A stretch of DNA of 64,000 bases, from positions 62,001 to 126,000 of the forward strand of contig NZ_JAMYDU010000003.1 in assembly GCF_024138395.1 (NCBI RefSeq), written 5' to 3'. The notes under the pieces are model-generated. The model ran no database searches. It saw nothing but the letters and a program-made list of their open reading frames with translations, and had not been told where the DNA came from. Position numbers and translations under genes: made by a program. The DNA is from Pseudomonas mandelii (GTDB taxonomy: Bacteria > Pseudomonadota > Gammaproteobacteria > Pseudomonadales > Pseudomonadaceae). This document shows positions 1 through 11,982 of this stretch, piece after piece (position 1 is the stretch's first letter; each line of letters opens with the position of its first letter).

Positions 1-871
1 GCCAGCGCAAAGTTCCGGCAGCTTCCTGCACGGCGCTGGTGGTATTGGCTTTCATTTCAGTGGCGGTGGACTGCGCCGATTGCAGACGCCCACGCATCGC
101 CGTTGCGCTGTCAGCTGCCGCGCCTTTGAGGCTATCACCCACCAGTTGATCGCTGCTGGCAATCAGCGCCGAGAAGCGCTTGTCCAGCGCCGCCAGATCG
201 GTTTCCACGGAGGCGGTCGAGACACCCATCAGAACCTTGCCAATCTCTACCCCATTAGGGTTGATCGAGGCTTCAAGGTAGTAGACCGACGGATCGTTCT
301 TCGCCGCATCCAGCACCTTGTCCAGCGCCCGCTCGCCCTGGCCTTTTTCCAGAAGCGCCTTGTTGATCGGGTTCTCCCGGTTGAGGTAGCGCGTCAGGTG
401 CTGGCCCGTGGCATCGTCGTAAACCACGAACAACACATTGGGATTACGTTGGGCACGGCGAGCGAATTCGGACAGGGTGGGAATGTCGCTGTCCCACATG
501 GCGCGGGGTGCGACCGAGGCCAGAAGCTGCGCCATGTCGTTGGCCGAATCCTTCAGGTCCTTCTCCAGCGTCGTACGCAGTTGTGCCTGCTCGTCCTTCA
601 GACGCGAAGACAGCCCGGCGGTCAGGCGCTGACGGGTACTGGTGGACAGGTTATCCAGGCTCGATGTGACTTCACGCCCTGCCTGCTCAAGCTCAGCAGA
701 GAGCTTTTGGCTGTCGGCGTCCAGCCGCATACCCAAATCAGCTTCCAGCGCAGTCACTGTGCTCCGGGTCAGAGCGACAGCTACCAGCACCTGCACCAAA
801 AGGGCGATACCAAGGGTAACGAACACGGGCCGCAAGAGACGGCTTTGTAACAGTGAGAGAACGGCCGACAC
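1..871 (-). CDS. Probable methyl-accepting chemotaxis protein, N-terminal part (cut by window edge)
   Basis: The reading frame runs from a GTG at 871 to the left edge, so only about 290 N-terminal residues are seen. They form a short cytoplasmic start, one hydrophobic helix at about residues 13-33, and a long polar, helix-rich extracytoplasmic segment of the kind found in chemoreceptor sensor domains. No HAMP domain or signalling hairpin falls in the visible part, so the chemoreceptor call rests on overall shape and on the usual presence of such a gene beside purA in P. fluorescens strains. GTG at 871 is preferred because GAGGG lies about 8 nt upstream. An in-frame ATG at 952 would add 27 residues and start only about 25 nt after the purA terminator. 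Another type of membrane sensor remains possible. Confidence 0.65.
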   Translation of the reverse strand, partial: MSAVLSLLQSRLLRPVFVTLGIALLVQVLVAVALTRSTVTALEADLGMRLDADSQKLSAELEQAGREVTSSLDNLSTSTRQRLTAGLSSRLKDEQAQLRTTLEKDLKDSANDMAQLLASVAPRAMWDSDIPTLSEFARRAQRNPNVLFVVYDDATGQHLTRYLNRENPINKALLEKGQGERALDKVLDAAKNDPSVYYLEASINPNGVEIGKVLMGVSTASVETDLAALDKRFSALIASSDQLVGDSLKGAAADSATAMRGRLQSAQSTATEMKANTTSAVQEAAGTLRW

Positions 872-976
872 TGAAAATCCCTCTGCTTTGACGCCATCAA
901 ATTGATAGCACGTCAGAAACGATGCTTTTTCAATGTTCACAGCAAAGGTCATGCCGTTCGACAGGTATAAACGACA

Positions 977-998
977 AAGGCCCCAATTAAGGGGCCTT
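977..998 (-). terminator. Intrinsic terminator after purA
   Basis: An 8-bp stem (AAGGCCCC/GGGGCCTT) with a 6-nt loop. On the minus strand it is followed by TGTCGTTT, a weak U-rich tail. It lies just past the purA stop codon and separates purA from the chemoreceptor gene. Confidence 0.7.
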
Positions 999-1020
999 CG
1001 TGTTTTACATCAACGACTTA

Positions 1021-2364
<1,344 letters not shown>

Positions 2365-3552
2365 TCAAGAAGCCAGCGGCAATACTTGCCAAAGCCCGTT
2401 CTGCTGAATCAATTGCCGGTCGCAGTCCGCTTCACGGGCGGCGGCCAAAAGCTGCCCAGGCAATGCCTGAACGACACGCTGACCCTCACTGCGCAACTGG
2501 CAAACCTGCTGCCAGAGTGCTGCATCCGTACTGTCAGGCATCCAGATACCGCCAGACGGTAGCTCGATTTCAGCACGCCCCAGGGTCACCAGGGTTTTCA
2601 AATCGGTAGAGAAACCAGTCGCCGGACGGGCGCGACCGAAGTCGGCGCCGATGTCGTCGTAACGACCACCCTGAGCGATGGACTGGCCAACACCCGGCAC
2701 GAACACGGCGAACACTACACCTGTGTGGTAGTGGTAGCCGCGCAACTCGCCCAGGTCGAAATACAGCGGTAATTCCGGGAAACGCACGGACAGACGCTCG
2801 GCGATCGCCAGCAAATCGTCCAGGGCCGCCAGCACAGGCGCCGGCGCATTGGCCAGTCGCTCGCGGGCAGCGCTCAACACTTCACGACCGCCACACAGAT
2901 CGACCAGCGCTCGCAGCATGCCCGACAGATCGGCAGGCAAGCCTTCGGTCAAGGTAATGACCTCGTCGATGGCTTTACGTTGCAATGCATCGAACAACTG
3001 TTGCTCGACTTCGCCGGACAAACCGGCCGCGCGGGCCAGGCCGCGGTAGATGCCGACATGGCCGAGGTCCATGTGCACATCCGGCACATCGGCCAGTTGC
3101 AGCATGGCCAGCATCAGGCTGATGACTTCCACATCGCTGCTCGGGCTGGCATCGCCGTACAACTCGGCGCCCAGTTGAATCGGGCTGCGCGAGGACGACA
3201 AGGCACGTGGCTGAGCATGCAGCACGCTACCGGCATAGCACAGACGGCTCGGGCCTTCGCGACGCAGGGTATGCGCATCGATGCGCGCCACTTGCGGCGT
3301 GATGTCGGCACGGAAACCCATCTGCCGGCCCGACTGCGGGTCGATGACCTTGAAGGTACGCAGATCGAGGTCCGAGCCCGCGCCAGTCAGCAGGGATTCC
3401 AGGTACTCGATATGGGGAGTCACGACAAACTCGTAACCCCAGCTCTGGAACAGATCCAACACCTGACGACGCGCTACTTCGATGCGCGCAGCTTCTGGTG
3501 GCAGTACTTCTTCGATGCCATCTGGCAGCAGCCAGCGGTCTACCGTTGCCAT
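2365..3552 (-). CDS. hisZ: ATP phosphoribosyltransferase regulatory subunit HisZ
   Basis: HisZ is a catalytically dead relative of histidyl-tRNA synthetase. It binds the short-form HisG to make the first enzyme of histidine synthesis and gives it histidine feedback control. The 395-residue product has the class II synthetase-like core: a helix with [11 protein letters not shown] near the N-terminus, motif-2-like [14 protein letters not shown] at about residues 78-91, and [10 protein letters not shown] in the later core. It lacks the C-terminal anticodon-binding domain of a true HisRS, which together with the length supports HisZ. AGGGGAA stands shortly before the ATG at 3552. It lies upstream of purA in the same orientation. 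Confidence 0.93.
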   Translation of the reverse strand: MATVDRWLLPDGIEEVLPPEAARIEVARRQVLDLFQSWGYEFVVTPHIEYLESLLTGAGSDLDLRTFKVIDPQSGRQMGFRADITPQVARIDAHTLRREGPSRLCYAGSVLHAQPRALSSSRSPIQLGAELYGDASPSSDVEVISLMLAMLQLADVPDVHMDLGHVGIYRGLARAAGLSGEVEQQLFDALQRKAIDEVITLTEGLPADLSGMLRALVDLCGGREVLSAARERLANAPAPVLAALDDLLAIAERLSVRFPELPLYFDLGELRGYHYHTGVVFAVFVPGVGQSIAQGGRYDDIGADFGRARPATGFSTDLKTLVTLGRAEIELPSGGIWMPDSTDAALWQQVCQLRSEGQRVVQALPGQLLAAAREADCDRQLIQQNGLWQVLPLAS

Positions 3553-3867
3553 TACGCCATTCCCCTATGATCCGGGCGACAAGCCTTTGGGCGAGCCTTG
3601 AGTGAAGCAGAAAATGATCGGCTCATGTGCAAACCACGCGCATGAACAACGGGGCGAAAAGCCTGAAACCGGCTTCGCCAATCACTTTCCTCGAAAAACC
3701 TGTCGAGTCAATCAACTCGGGCGCCTGCATGAAAACACCAATCAAACGTGCAGACGCAAAAAAGCCGGGAATTTCCCGGCTGCCGCATCATACACACGTT
3801 TTCCCAAAGGATCACCCCGCCCGAGGTTTTAGCCGCCAGGCGGGGGATGATTCAGGTCAACGCCGTA
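3553..3867. other. Intergenic region between hflC and hisZ
   Basis: This 315-bp gap contains the hflC terminator near 3764 and must contain the hisZ-purA promoter. No -35/-10 pair stands out. The short open frames here lack ribosome sites and protein-like composition, so I see no gene. Confidence 0.6.
3757..3780 (-). terminator. Intrinsic terminator after hflC
   Basis: An 8-bp stem GCCGGGAA/TTCCCGGC (3764-3780). On the minus strand six T residues follow. It ends the long nnr-to-hflC gene run. Confidence 0.85.
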
Positions 3868-4737
3868 TCAAGGCTTGGCTTTTTCCAGGTAACGGAAGAA
3901 GTCACTGCTTGGGTCCAGGACCATGACGTCGGATTTGTTCGCGAAGCTTTCACGGTAGGCGCGCAGGCTACGGTAGAACGCGTAGAACTCCTGATCCTGA
4001 CCGTATGCCTTGGAGTAGATCGCAGCAGCCTGGGCGTCACCGTCACCGCGAACCTCTTCGGATTCACGATAGGCTTCAGCCAGCAGCACGCGGCGTTGAC
4101 GGTCGGCGTCGGCACGGATGCCTTCAGCCAGCTCGTTACCCTTGGCGCGGTGCTCGCGAGCTTCACGCTCACGCTCGGTGCTCATACGTTCGAACACGCT
4201 GCGGTTCACTTCCTTCGGCAGGTCGATGGTTTTGACCCGGACATCGACAACTTCGATGCCCAGCTCTTTTTCCGCCATCTTGTTCAGCGAGTTGGTGATG
4301 TCCGCCATCAGCGCATCACGCTCACCGGACACTACTTCGTGCAGGGTGCGCTTACCGAACTGGTCACGCAGGCCCGATTCCAGACGACGGGAAAGACGCT
4401 CGTCGGCAATCTGCTTGAGGCCGGAAGTCGCGGTGTAGAAGCGCTCGGCATCTTTCACGCGCCACTTGGCGTAGGCATCGACCATGACGGCTTTCTTTTC
4501 CAGCGTCAGGAAGCGTTGTGTCGGTGCATCCAGCGTCATCAGGCGCGCGTCGAATTTGCGCACCTTGTTCACGTAAGGCACTTTCACGTGCAGGCCCGGC
4601 TGAACATCGGCCTGGACCACGCGACCGAACTGCAGCATCACCGCGCGTTCGGTCTGAGCCACGATGTAGAAGCAGTTCCAGGCAACGATCGCCAGGACGA
4701 CGCCGACAATAAGGGCGATCAGCGATTTATTGCTCAT
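3868..4737 (-). CDS. hflC: HflC, FtsH-associated SPFH/band-7 membrane protein
   Basis: HflC pairs with HflK in a large periplasm-facing cage around the FtsH protease and modulates its action on membrane proteins. The 289-residue product has one N-terminal transmembrane helix (about residues 6-25), then the band-7 domain starting QTERAVMLQFG and continuing through DAPTQRFLTLEKKAV. A long coiled-coil stretch follows, rich in REREAREHRAKGNELAEGIRADA, as in HflC and prohibitin relatives. Its ATG overlaps the hflK stop by one base (TGATG), so translation is probably coupled. Confidence 0.96.
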   Translation of the reverse strand: MSNKSLIALIVGVVLAIVAWNCFYIVAQTERAVMLQFGRVVQADVQPGLHVKVPYVNKVRKFDARLMTLDAPTQRFLTLEKKAVMVDAYAKWRVKDAERFYTATSGLKQIADERLSRRLESGLRDQFGKRTLHEVVSGERDALMADITNSLNKMAEKELGIEVVDVRVKTIDLPKEVNRSVFERMSTEREREAREHRAKGNELAEGIRADADRQRRVLLAEAYRESEEVRGDGDAQAAAIYSKAYGQDQEFYAFYRSLRAYRESFANKSDVMVLDPSSDFFRYLEKAKP

Positions 4738-5909
4738 CAGCGACTCTCCCTGGTACGTGCTTGCTGTTGCTGCAGATCGGCTGCCGCACGCGCATTCGCT
4801 TCATTGCTGCTGGCTGCCGCGCCAGTCACCGGAGTGCTGGTGCTGCGACCGCTGTCGACCATCTTGTCCAGCGGCAAGTACAGCAGATTGTTCTGGCCAT
4901 CCTTGTTGCCGGTCACGAGAACCTTGCTGGTGTTGCTGAAGATTTCCTGCATGGTGTCCAGATACAGACGCTGGCGGGTAACTTCAGGGGCCTTGCGATA
5001 CTCGGCTACCAGTTTGGTGAAGCGATCGGCCTCACCCTTGGCGCGGGAGACGGTCTCGTCGCGGTAACCGTTGGCATCCTCGAGGATGCGCTGGGCCTGA
5101 CCACGGGCTTCCGGCACGACGCCGTTGGCGTAGGTTTCAGCCTGGTTGCGCGAACGCTGCTCGTCTTCACGGGCGCGGATCACGTCATCGAAGGCTTCCT
5201 GAACTTCACGCGGTGCCGCTGCGCTCTGTACGTTGACCTGAGTGACGGTGATGCCGGTGCGATAAGTATCGAGGAAGCGTTGCAAACGCTCCTTGATTTC
5301 GCTGGCCATCAATTCACGACCTTCGGTCAGCACCTGATCCATGGCGGTAGAACCCACCACGTGACGCAAGGCACTGTCAGTCGCATGCTGCAGGCTGATT
5401 TCCGGCTGATCGACGTTCAGCACGAAGTCCTGCAGGTTGCTGATCTTGTACTGCACGGTCAGCGGCACTTCGACGATGTTTTCGTCTTCAGTCAGCATTT
5501 GACCCTGCTTGGTATAGGCACGCTCACGCGTGACGTTTTCCATGTACTTGCGATCGATCGGCGGGAAATAGATGTTCAGGCCCGGGCCGACGGTTTCATA
5601 GTACTTGCCGAAGCGCAGCACTACAGCTTGTTCCTGCTCGTCGACCACATAGACAGCGCTGTACAGCCATACGGCCGCCAGCACGACCAGGCCGATGCCG
5701 AGCAGGCCGCCAAAGCCGCCACTCTTGCCCGGACCACCGCCCTCGTCACCGCGTTTTTTACCACCACCGAACAACCCGTTCAGGCTTTCCTGCAGCTTTC
5801 GGAAGGCCTCGTCGAGATCCGGTGGTCCCTTGCGGTCGCCGTTATTGCGGCGCTTGCCACCCCAAGGATCCTGATTATTCGAGTTGCCACCCGGCTCATT
5901 CCAAGCCAT
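4737..5909 (-). CDS. hflK: HflK, FtsH-associated SPFH/band-7 membrane protein
   Basis: Partner of HflC in the FtsH-modulating membrane complex. The 390-residue product begins MAWNEPGGNSNNQDPWGG, the glycine- and asparagine-rich cytoplasmic start typical of HflK. A transmembrane helix follows at about residues 66-88 and then the SPFH domain from VVDEQEQAVVLRFGKY. The C-terminal end is low-complexity (alanine, glutamine, arginine). The frame stays open 12 codons further upstream, but the start at 5909 matches the family N-terminus. It lies 96 bp after hflX and one base into hflC. Confidence 0.96.
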   Translation of the reverse strand: MAWNEPGGNSNNQDPWGGKRRNNGDRKGPPDLDEAFRKLQESLNGLFGGGKKRGDEGGGPGKSGGFGGLLGIGLVVLAAVWLYSAVYVVDEQEQAVVLRFGKYYETVGPGLNIYFPPIDRKYMENVTRERAYTKQGQMLTEDENIVEVPLTVQYKISNLQDFVLNVDQPEISLQHATDSALRHVVGSTAMDQVLTEGRELMASEIKERLQRFLDTYRTGITVTQVNVQSAAAPREVQEAFDDVIRAREDEQRSRNQAETYANGVVPEARGQAQRILEDANGYRDETVSRAKGEADRFTKLVAEYRKAPEVTRQRLYLDTMQEIFSNTSKVLVTGNKDGQNNLLYLPLDKMVDSGRSTSTPVTGAAASSNEANARAAADLQQQQARTRESR

Positions 5910-6005
5910 AGCGCTCTCCATCTGATAAAGCAAAGACGCACCCACGGCGCGCCGACCAATGCTACAGAATGCCTGTCACCGCGGCACAACCGCTTTCTCA
6001 GGCTT

Positions 6006-7307
6006 TTATTGCAAAGTGTGTTGCTCGATGAATTCCATCGGTTGCAGACCTTCGCGGCTCACGAGTCGATTCAATTCGATCCGTGGCAAGCGAACGGCCA
6101 GCAAGCTGATGCCTTCTTCGTCGTGTTCTTCTTTTTGCACCGCACCGAGTTCGAAAAACTGCGCACGCAGTCGAGCAAAACGCTGCGGCAAGCGCAAGGT
6201 GCCAACAAACAAATCACTGCCTAACAGTTCGGCCACAGCCTGTTTGAGCAGGTCCAGGCCGGTACCGTCCTTGGCCGACAACCAGACCCGCTGCGGTTTG
6301 CCATCGGCATCGCGCTGGATCTGCGGCTCAACACCCTCGAGCAGATCGAGTTTGTTGTATACCTCAAGGATCGGCAAGTCTTGTGCTCCGATCTCCCCAA
6401 GCACCACCATGACCTGTTCAATCTGGGCCATCCGCTCAGGCTCATGCGCATCGATCACATGCAGCAGCAGGTCGGAGTTGCTCGACTCTTCGAGCGTAGC
6501 CCGAAATGCCTCGACCAGTTTGTGCGGCAGGTGGCGAATGAAGCCCACGGTATCGGCCAGTACGATCGGCCCGAGGTCGTCGAGTTCGAGCCGGCGCAAG
6601 GTCGGGTCGAGGGTAGCGAATAACTGGTCGGCGGCGAAGACGTCGGAATCGGTGACCGAGTTGAACAGCGTCGATTTGCCGGCGTTGGTATAACCCACCA
6701 GTGAAACCGTCGGAATGTCAGCACGTTTGCGCCCGCGACGAGATTGCTCGCGCTGGCTGCGGACCTTTTCCAGGCGTCCCTTGATCTGCCGCAGGCGAAC
6801 CCGCAACAGGCGCCGGTCGGTTTCCAGCTGGGTTTCACCCGGGCCGCGCAGACCGATACCGCCCTTCTGCCGCTCAAGGTGAGTCCAGCCACGAACCAGC
6901 CGCGTACTCATGTGTTCAAGCTGGGCCAGTTCGACCTGGAGCTTGCCTTCATGGGTTCGGGCGCGTTGGGCGAAGATATCGAGAATCAAACCCGTGCGGT
7001 CAATCACGCGGCACTCGAAAATACGTTCGAGGTTACGTTCCTGACTGGGCGTGAGGATGTGATTGAAAATCACCAGATCGACCTGTTCGGCGCTGACCAG
7101 GTCGCGTAACTCTTCGACCTTGCCGCTGCTGATCAGGGTTTTGGCGGTTGGCCGATGACGCGGCACGTTAAAAAACGCGACGGTCTCGGCGCCTGCCGAA
7201 ATTGCCAACTCCTGAAACTCCTGCGGATCTTCGCGCGCCTCAGGGTCCTGACCATCCAAGTGAACGAGAATTGCCCGCTCACCACCACCGTGGCGCTCAA
7301 AGAACAA
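6006..7307 (-). CDS. hflX: Ribosome-associated GTPase HflX
   Basis: HflX is a GTPase that binds the 50S subunit and splits stalled or stress-damaged ribosomes. The 433-residue product has the HflX N-terminal domain (TAKTLISSGKVEEL, then a glycine-rich GIGLRGPGETQLETDRR linker). The G domain has P-loop GYTNAGKST at about residue 205, switch motif DPTLRR, DTVGFI and NKLD. Length and motifs are normal for the family. It starts 12 bp after hfq, so it is part of the same transcript. Confidence 0.97.
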   Translation of the reverse strand: MFFERHGGGERAILVHLDGQDPEAREDPQEFQELAISAGAETVAFFNVPRHRPTAKTLISSGKVEELRDLVSAEQVDLVIFNHILTPSQERNLERIFECRVIDRTGLILDIFAQRARTHEGKLQVELAQLEHMSTRLVRGWTHLERQKGGIGLRGPGETQLETDRRLLRVRLRQIKGRLEKVRSQREQSRRGRKRADIPTVSLVGYTNAGKSTLFNSVTDSDVFAADQLFATLDPTLRRLELDDLGPIVLADTVGFIRHLPHKLVEAFRATLEESSNSDLLLHVIDAHEPERMAQIEQVMVVLGEIGAQDLPILEVYNKLDLLEGVEPQIQRDADGKPQRVWLSAKDGTGLDLLKQAVAELLGSDLFVGTLRLPQRFARLRAQFFELGAVQKEEHDEEGISLLAVRLPRIELNRLVSREGLQPMEFIEQHTLQ

Positions 7308-7319
7308 AGGAGACTCCTA

Positions 7320-7580
7320 TCAGGCGTTACCTGGCTCAGCGTCACCTGCTTCGGATTCGGTTGCGCTAGGCAGACGAATTGGACGAACCGGCACCACTGT
7401 AGAGATAGCGTGTTTGTAAACCATTTGGCTAACGGTGTTTTTCAGCAGGATAACGAACTGGTCGAAAGACTCGATCGTGCCTTGCAGTTTGATCCCGTTG
7501 ACCAGGTAGATGGAAACCCCCACTTTCTCTTTACGTAAAGTATTCAGGTAAGGGTCTTGTAGCGAATGCCCTTTTGACAT
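7320..7580 (-). CDS. hfq: RNA chaperone Hfq
   Basis: Hfq is a hexameric Sm-like protein that pairs small RNAs with mRNAs and, in Pseudomonas, works with Crc in catabolite repression. The 86-residue product carries the Sm1 motif ([22 protein letters not shown]) and the Sm2 motif ([10 protein letters not shown]), followed by a short acidic-glycine tail. The start at 7580 ([13 protein letters not shown]) is the universal Hfq N-terminus and has AAAGGAG upstream. Two upstream in-frame codons beginning with ATG are disregarded. It sits between miaA (93-bp gap) and hflX. Confidence 0.99.
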   Translation of the reverse strand: MSKGHSLQDPYLNTLRKEKVGVSIYLVNGIKLQGTIESFDQFVILLKNTVSQMVYKHAISTVVPVRPIRLPSATESEAGDAEPGNA

Positions 7581-7673
7581 GTGCCGCACTCCTTTAAGGA
7601 TTCAATATAAAAATAGGTAAACAGATGGCTTGGGGCCGTCACACCCCCAAGGATAGACGGCAATTGCAAGGAC

Positions 7674-8645
7674 TCAGCTCAATATGGAGATGGTCCCAAG
7701 GTATTTCAAGGCGCGCGGCAGATTGTCGCAATCGAGGCTGTCCAGCCAGTGTAAATCAGCCCAACTGCGTAGCCAGGTGAACTGGCGCTTTGCCAATTGG
7801 CGCGTGGCAATGATTCCACGCTCCTGCATCTCGGCTTGCGTCAGCTTGCCATCCAGGTAATCCCAGACTTGTCGATAACCTACAGCACGTATAGACGGCA
7901 TCCCCGAATGCAGGTCACCTCTATCTCGCAGGGCTACGACCTCGTCGATGAATCCCTGTTCCAACATATTTGTGAATCTTTGTTTAATACGCTCGTGCAG
8001 TACCTGGCGATTTGCCGGGGCGATAGCCAAGTTCGCGACAGTATAGGGCAATTGTTGCAGTCCCGAAGCGGCTGCTTCAGTACTTTGCGCAGATTGTCGC
8101 AAGCGTAGCTCAGTCATGCTCTGACCACTGACGCGATAAACTTCCAGCGCTCGACTAAGGCGCTGCGGATCGTTCGGATGAATTCGCGCGGCGGATTGCG
8201 GATCGATGACCGCCAATTGATCGTGCAGGGCTTGCCAGCCAAGGCGTGCAGCCTCTTCTTCGATTTGCGCGCGCACATCAGGATCGGCCGCTGGCATGTC
8301 GGCCAGACCTTCGAGCAAAGCCTTGTAGTAGAGCATTGTGCCGCCTACCAGTAGCGGAATTTTGCCCCGCGCGGTGATCTCGGCCATGGCTTCGAGCGCA
8401 TCACGACGAAAATCCGCAGCCGAATAACTCTCGGCGGGGTCGAGAATATCGATCAACCGATGCGGAAATTCGGCTAACAACTCTTTGGACGGCTTGGCGG
8501 TGCCAATGTCCATGCCACGGTAAACCAGCGCCGAATCGACGCTGATCAGCTCGCAGGGCAGAACCTTGGTGAGTTCGATGGCCAGGTCGGTCTTGCCCGC
8601 AGCCGTCGGCCCCATCAGGAAAATCGCAGGAGGGAACTGGCTCAT
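7674..8645 (-). CDS. miaA: tRNA dimethylallyltransferase
   Basis: MiaA transfers the dimethylallyl group to A37 of tRNAs reading U-starting codons, the first step to ms2i6A. The 323-residue product has the Walker A loop [14 protein letters not shown] right at the N-terminus. It also has the substrate motifs [34 protein letters not shown] and [14 protein letters not shown]. The ATG at 8645 shares a base with the mutL stop (TGATG). A 25-codon upstream extension of the frame lies inside mutL and is not used. Confidence 0.98.
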   Translation of the reverse strand: MSQFPPAIFLMGPTAAGKTDLAIELTKVLPCELISVDSALVYRGMDIGTAKPSKELLAEFPHRLIDILDPAESYSAADFRRDALEAMAEITARGKIPLLVGGTMLYYKALLEGLADMPAADPDVRAQIEEEAARLGWQALHDQLAVIDPQSAARIHPNDPQRLSRALEVYRVSGQSMTELRLRQSAQSTEAAASGLQQLPYTVANLAIAPANRQVLHERIKQRFTNMLEQGFIDEVVALRDRGDLHSGMPSIRAVGYRQVWDYLDGKLTQAEMQERGIIATRQLAKRQFTWLRSWADLHWLDSLDCDNLPRALKYLGTISILS

Positions 8646-10555
8646 CAACGACCGCGCAAAAACAGTTTGTCCAGATCGTCCAGGCCCAATTGGGTCCAGG
8701 TCGGTCGGCCATGGTTGCATTGACCGCTGCGTTCGGTGTTTTCCATGTCTCGCAGCAGACCGTTCATTTCCGGCAAGGCCAGACGCCGATTCGCGCGAAT
8801 CGCGCCGTGGCAGGCCATGGTGCCGAGCAGTTCGTTCAGGTGTGCCTGAATCCGGTCACTGGTGCCATATTCCATCAAATCCGCCAGAACGTCGCTGACC
8901 AGTCGATTGGCTTCCGCCTGTTTCAGCAATGCGGGGATTTGCCGGATCGCCAGCGACTCCGGGCCAAGACGCTGCAACTCAAAGCCCAGCCGCTGGAACC
9001 ATGCGACGTGTTCTTCGGCGCAATCGGCTTCACGCTGACTGACGGCCAGGGATTCCGGCACCAGCAATGGCTGACCGCTCAGGCCTTCACTGGCCATGGC
9101 GACTTTCAGCCGTTCGTACATGATCCGCTCGTGGGCGGCGTGCATGTCCACCAGCACCAGGCCTTGGGCGTTTTCCGAAAGAATATAGATGCCTTTGAGC
9201 TGCGCCAGCGCATAACCCAGCGGCGGAATGTCGTCCTGCCCGGCCGGCAATGCGACTGCATTGGCCTCGGGCAAAGGCGCGAAAAACTCGCGGTAGGCCG
9301 CTTGAGCTTCGGCGACGGGCACGCCGGACTGAGGCCGCGGCGAGTACTGATATTGATAACCGGCGCCAGCGCCCGAGCCAGCCGGGGTGTTGAACGACGG
9401 TTGCGCCTGAGGCTGTTCCAGCAGCGCATTGGCCGCCAGACGCATTTCGCCCTGCGGACCGAACTCCCCAGCATCGAGCCCGGTGGGCCGGACAATCGCC
9501 GTCGCGACAGGCGCGGCCAGATGATCTTCCGGCCGCACATCGCCGAGGGCGCGGTGCAAAGTGCCATAGAGGAAATCGTGAACCATGCGCCCGTCGCGGA
9601 AGCGCACTTCGTGCTTGGTCGGGTGGACGTTGACGTCGACGCCCGCCGGATCGACTTCGAAAAACAGCACGAACGTCGGGTGCCGACCGTTGAACAGCAC
9701 GTCGCGATAAGCCTGGCGCACCGCGTGGGCCACCAGTTTGTCGCGCACCGCACGGCCATTCACAAAGAAGTACTGCAAGTCTGCCTGGCTGCGGTTGAAG
9801 GTCGGCAACCCGACCCAGCCCCACAAGTGCAAACCATTGCGTTCGATTTCGATCGGCAGCGCCTGCTCCAGAAAACCCGCCCCGCAGATCGCCGCCACAC
9901 GCCGGGCGCGGGCCGCGTCATCATGGGCTTCGTGCAGGCTGAGGATGGTTTTGCCATTGTGGCGCAGATGGAAGGCCACGTCGAACCGCGCCAGCGCCAG
10001 ACGCTTGATCACTTCTTGCAGGTGACCGAATTCGGTTTTTTCGGTCTTGAGAAACTTGCGGCGCGCCGGAGTGTTGAAGAACAAATCGCGCACTTCCACC
10101 GAAGTCCCCACCGGATGGGCCGCCGGCTGCACGCGAGGCGCCATGTCCCGGCCTTCGGTTTCCACCTGCCAGGCCTGATCGGCATCGCGAGTGCGGGATG
10201 TCAGGGTCAGGCGCGCCACGGAGCTGATGGACGCCAGTGCCTCACCACGAAACCCCAGGCTCATCACCTGTTCGAGATCTTCCAGGTTGCGAATCTTGCT
10301 GGTGGCGTGACGGGCCAGGGCCAGGGGCAGGTCATCGGCGGAAATGCCGCTGCCATCGTCGCGCACCCGCAGCAACTTGACGCCGCCCTGCTCCACATCG
10401 ACGTCGATGCGTTTGGCACCGGAGTCGAGGCTGTTCTCCAGCAACTCCTTGATCACCGAGGCCGGGCGCTCGACCACCTCACCGGCGGCAATCTGGTTCG
10501 CCAGCCGCGGGCTGAGCAGCTCGATGCGCGCGGTATTGGTCAGCACCTGATTCAT
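8645..10555 (-). CDS. mutL: DNA mismatch repair protein MutL
   Basis: MutL links mismatch recognition by MutS to strand incision. The 636-residue product has the GHKL ATPase motifs [32 protein letters not shown] and TSKI, with [10 protein letters not shown], in its first 110 residues. After a variable linker comes the dimerisation domain, which keeps [12 protein letters not shown], the metal-binding endonuclease motif of MutL proteins in species lacking MutH. It ends with a CNHGRPT motif that completes the site. It overlaps amiB by 4 bp and miaA by 1 bp. Confidence 0.98.
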   Translation of the reverse strand: MNQVLTNTARIELLSPRLANQIAAGEVVERPASVIKELLENSLDSGAKRIDVDVEQGGVKLLRVRDDGSGISADDLPLALARHATSKIRNLEDLEQVMSLGFRGEALASISSVARLTLTSRTRDADQAWQVETEGRDMAPRVQPAAHPVGTSVEVRDLFFNTPARRKFLKTEKTEFGHLQEVIKRLALARFDVAFHLRHNGKTILSLHEAHDDAARARRVAAICGAGFLEQALPIEIERNGLHLWGWVGLPTFNRSQADLQYFFVNGRAVRDKLVAHAVRQAYRDVLFNGRHPTFVLFFEVDPAGVDVNVHPTKHEVRFRDGRMVHDFLYGTLHRALGDVRPEDHLAAPVATAIVRPTGLDAGEFGPQGEMRLAANALLEQPQAQPSFNTPAGSGAGAGYQYQYSPRPQSGVPVAEAQAAYREFFAPLPEANAVALPAGQDDIPPLGYALAQLKGIYILSENAQGLVLVDMHAAHERIMYERLKVAMASEGLSGQPLLVPESLAVSQREADCAEEHVAWFQRLGFELQRLGPESLAIRQIPALLKQAEANRLVSDVLADLMEYGTSDRIQAHLNELLGTMACHGAIRANRRLALPEMNGLLRDMENTERSGQCNHGRPTWTQLGLDDLDKLFLRGR

Positions 10556-11982
10556 TCTTTGGCCGCCAGTTCAGTGCCGGGAATGGTCAGATGCTGACCG
10601 ACTTTGAGCTCATCACTCGACAGATTGTTGGCGCTACGCAGAGTGGCGGGCGATACCTGATAACGCACCGCGATCATCGCCAGGGTTTCGCCGGGGTTCA
10701 CGCGATGGTCACGCGGGCCCTGGGCGATTTTGCCGGAATCGCGCAGCCAGGCAATGTAGGTGCCCGGCGGTGGATTCTGCTGGAAGAATTGCCGCACGCC
10801 GCTGCTGATAGAGCGTGCCAGCGCTTGCTGATGGTTCGCAGCGGAGAGCTTCGAAGCTTCATTGGCGTTGGAGATAAACCCGGTTTCGACCAGGATCGAC
10901 GGGATGTCCGGCGACTTCAGCACCATGAACCCGGCTTGCTCCACGCGCTGTTTGTGCAGCGGCGTGACGCGACCGATGTTGCTCAAGACTTTCTGGCCAA
11001 CGTTCAGGCTGGATGTCAGGGAAGCGGTCATCGACAGATCGAGCAGCACGCCGGCCAGCATACGGTCCTTGTCGTCGAGGCTGACGTTGCCGGCACCGCC
11101 GATCAAGTCGGAACGGTTTTCGCTGTCGGCCAGCCAACGGGCGGTCTCCGAGGTGGCGCCCCGATCAGACAAGGCGAACACCGAGGCGCCGAACGCGGCG
11201 GTAGAAGGCGCAGCGTCGGCGTGGATCGAGACGAACAGGTCGGCGCCCTTCTTGCGGGCGATTTCCGTACGGCCGCGCAATGGAATGAAGTAGTCGCCGG
11301 TGCGAGTCAGTTCGGCGCGGAAGCCTTTCATGCCATTGACCTGACGCTGCAGTTCACGGGCGATGGCCAGCACCACGTCTTTTTCACGCTGACCGCGAGA
11401 GCCCGAGGCACCCGGGTCTTCGCCACCGTGGCCGGCGTCGATCACCACAATGATGTCGCGCTTGCCAGCCGGGGCGGGCGGCAATTTGATCGAAGGCTCG
11501 GAGGGTGCGACGGGTACGGCAGGCAACGTGGCCACAGACGATGTTGGCGCAGGCGGTGGCGCGGCGTCGGCCGGGTTGTCGAACAGGTCGACGACCAGAC
11601 GATTTCCGTACTGGGCGTTCGGCGCCAGGGTAAAACTTTTCGGCGTGACGGCTTTTTTCAGGTCGATGACCACTCGCAGGTCGGTCGGCGTACGTTGAGC
11701 CGAGCGCATTGCGGTGATCGGAGTGTTCGAGGTATTGACGTTCAGCGGCGACCCCAGCGATGCGCCATTGATGTCGATCACCAGTCGATCCGGTGCGGTC
11801 AAGGTAAAGACGCTGTGCTGGACAGGCCCCGTCAGGTCGAACACCAGTCGCGTGTTGTCCGGCGCCCGCCACAGGCGAACACTGTTGACCTTTGTCTCGG
11901 CCACAGCGTCGACGGTCACCGCCAGAAACAACATCCCTACGGCAGCAACCAACGCGCGAAAGCGCATACCTAACCCCATCAT
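10552..11982 (-). CDS. amiB: N-acetylmuramoyl-L-alanine amidase AmiB with AMIN and LysM domains
   Basis: A periplasmic zinc amidase that cuts septal peptidoglycan so daughter cells separate. The order is: signal peptide (about residues 1-28), AMIN domain (about 30-130, septum targeting), proline-rich linker, amidase_3 domain from [17 protein letters not shown] (zinc His and Glu) through SIHADAAP and [10 protein letters not shown], and a C-terminal LysM from [17 protein letters not shown]. The first ATG, at 11982, directly follows the tsaE stop. An ATG at 11967 with GGGG before it and a cleaner signal peptide (MRFRALVAA) may be the true start. Confidence 0.95.
   Translation of the reverse strand: MMGLGMRFRALVAAVGMLFLAVTVDAVAETKVNSVRLWRAPDNTRLVFDLTGPVQHSVFTLTAPDRLVIDINGASLGSPLNVNTSNTPITAMRSAQRTPTDLRVVIDLKKAVTPKSFTLAPNAQYGNRLVVDLFDNPADAAPPPAPTSSVATLPAVPVAPSEPSIKLPPAPAGKRDIIVVIDAGHGGEDPGASGSRGQREKDVVLAIARELQRQVNGMKGFRAELTRTGDYFIPLRGRTEIARKKGADLFVSIHADAAPSTAAFGASVFALSDRGATSETARWLADSENRSDLIGGAGNVSLDDKDRMLAGVLLDLSMTASLTSSLNVGQKVLSNIGRVTPLHKQRVEQAGFMVLKSPDIPSILVETGFISNANEASKLSAANHQQALARSISSGVRQFFQQNPPPGTYIAWLRDSGKIAQGPRDHRVNPGETLAMIAVRYQVSPATLRSANNLSSDELKVGQHLTIPGTELAAKE

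Noticed and set aside
80..850. 256-codon plus-strand open frame at the left edge
   Set aside because: Opposite-strand shadow of the chemoreceptor gene, which has a proper membrane helix and ribosome site.
3602..3832. Short plus-strand frames between hflC and hisZ
   Set aside because: They cross the hflC terminator and have no protein-like features.
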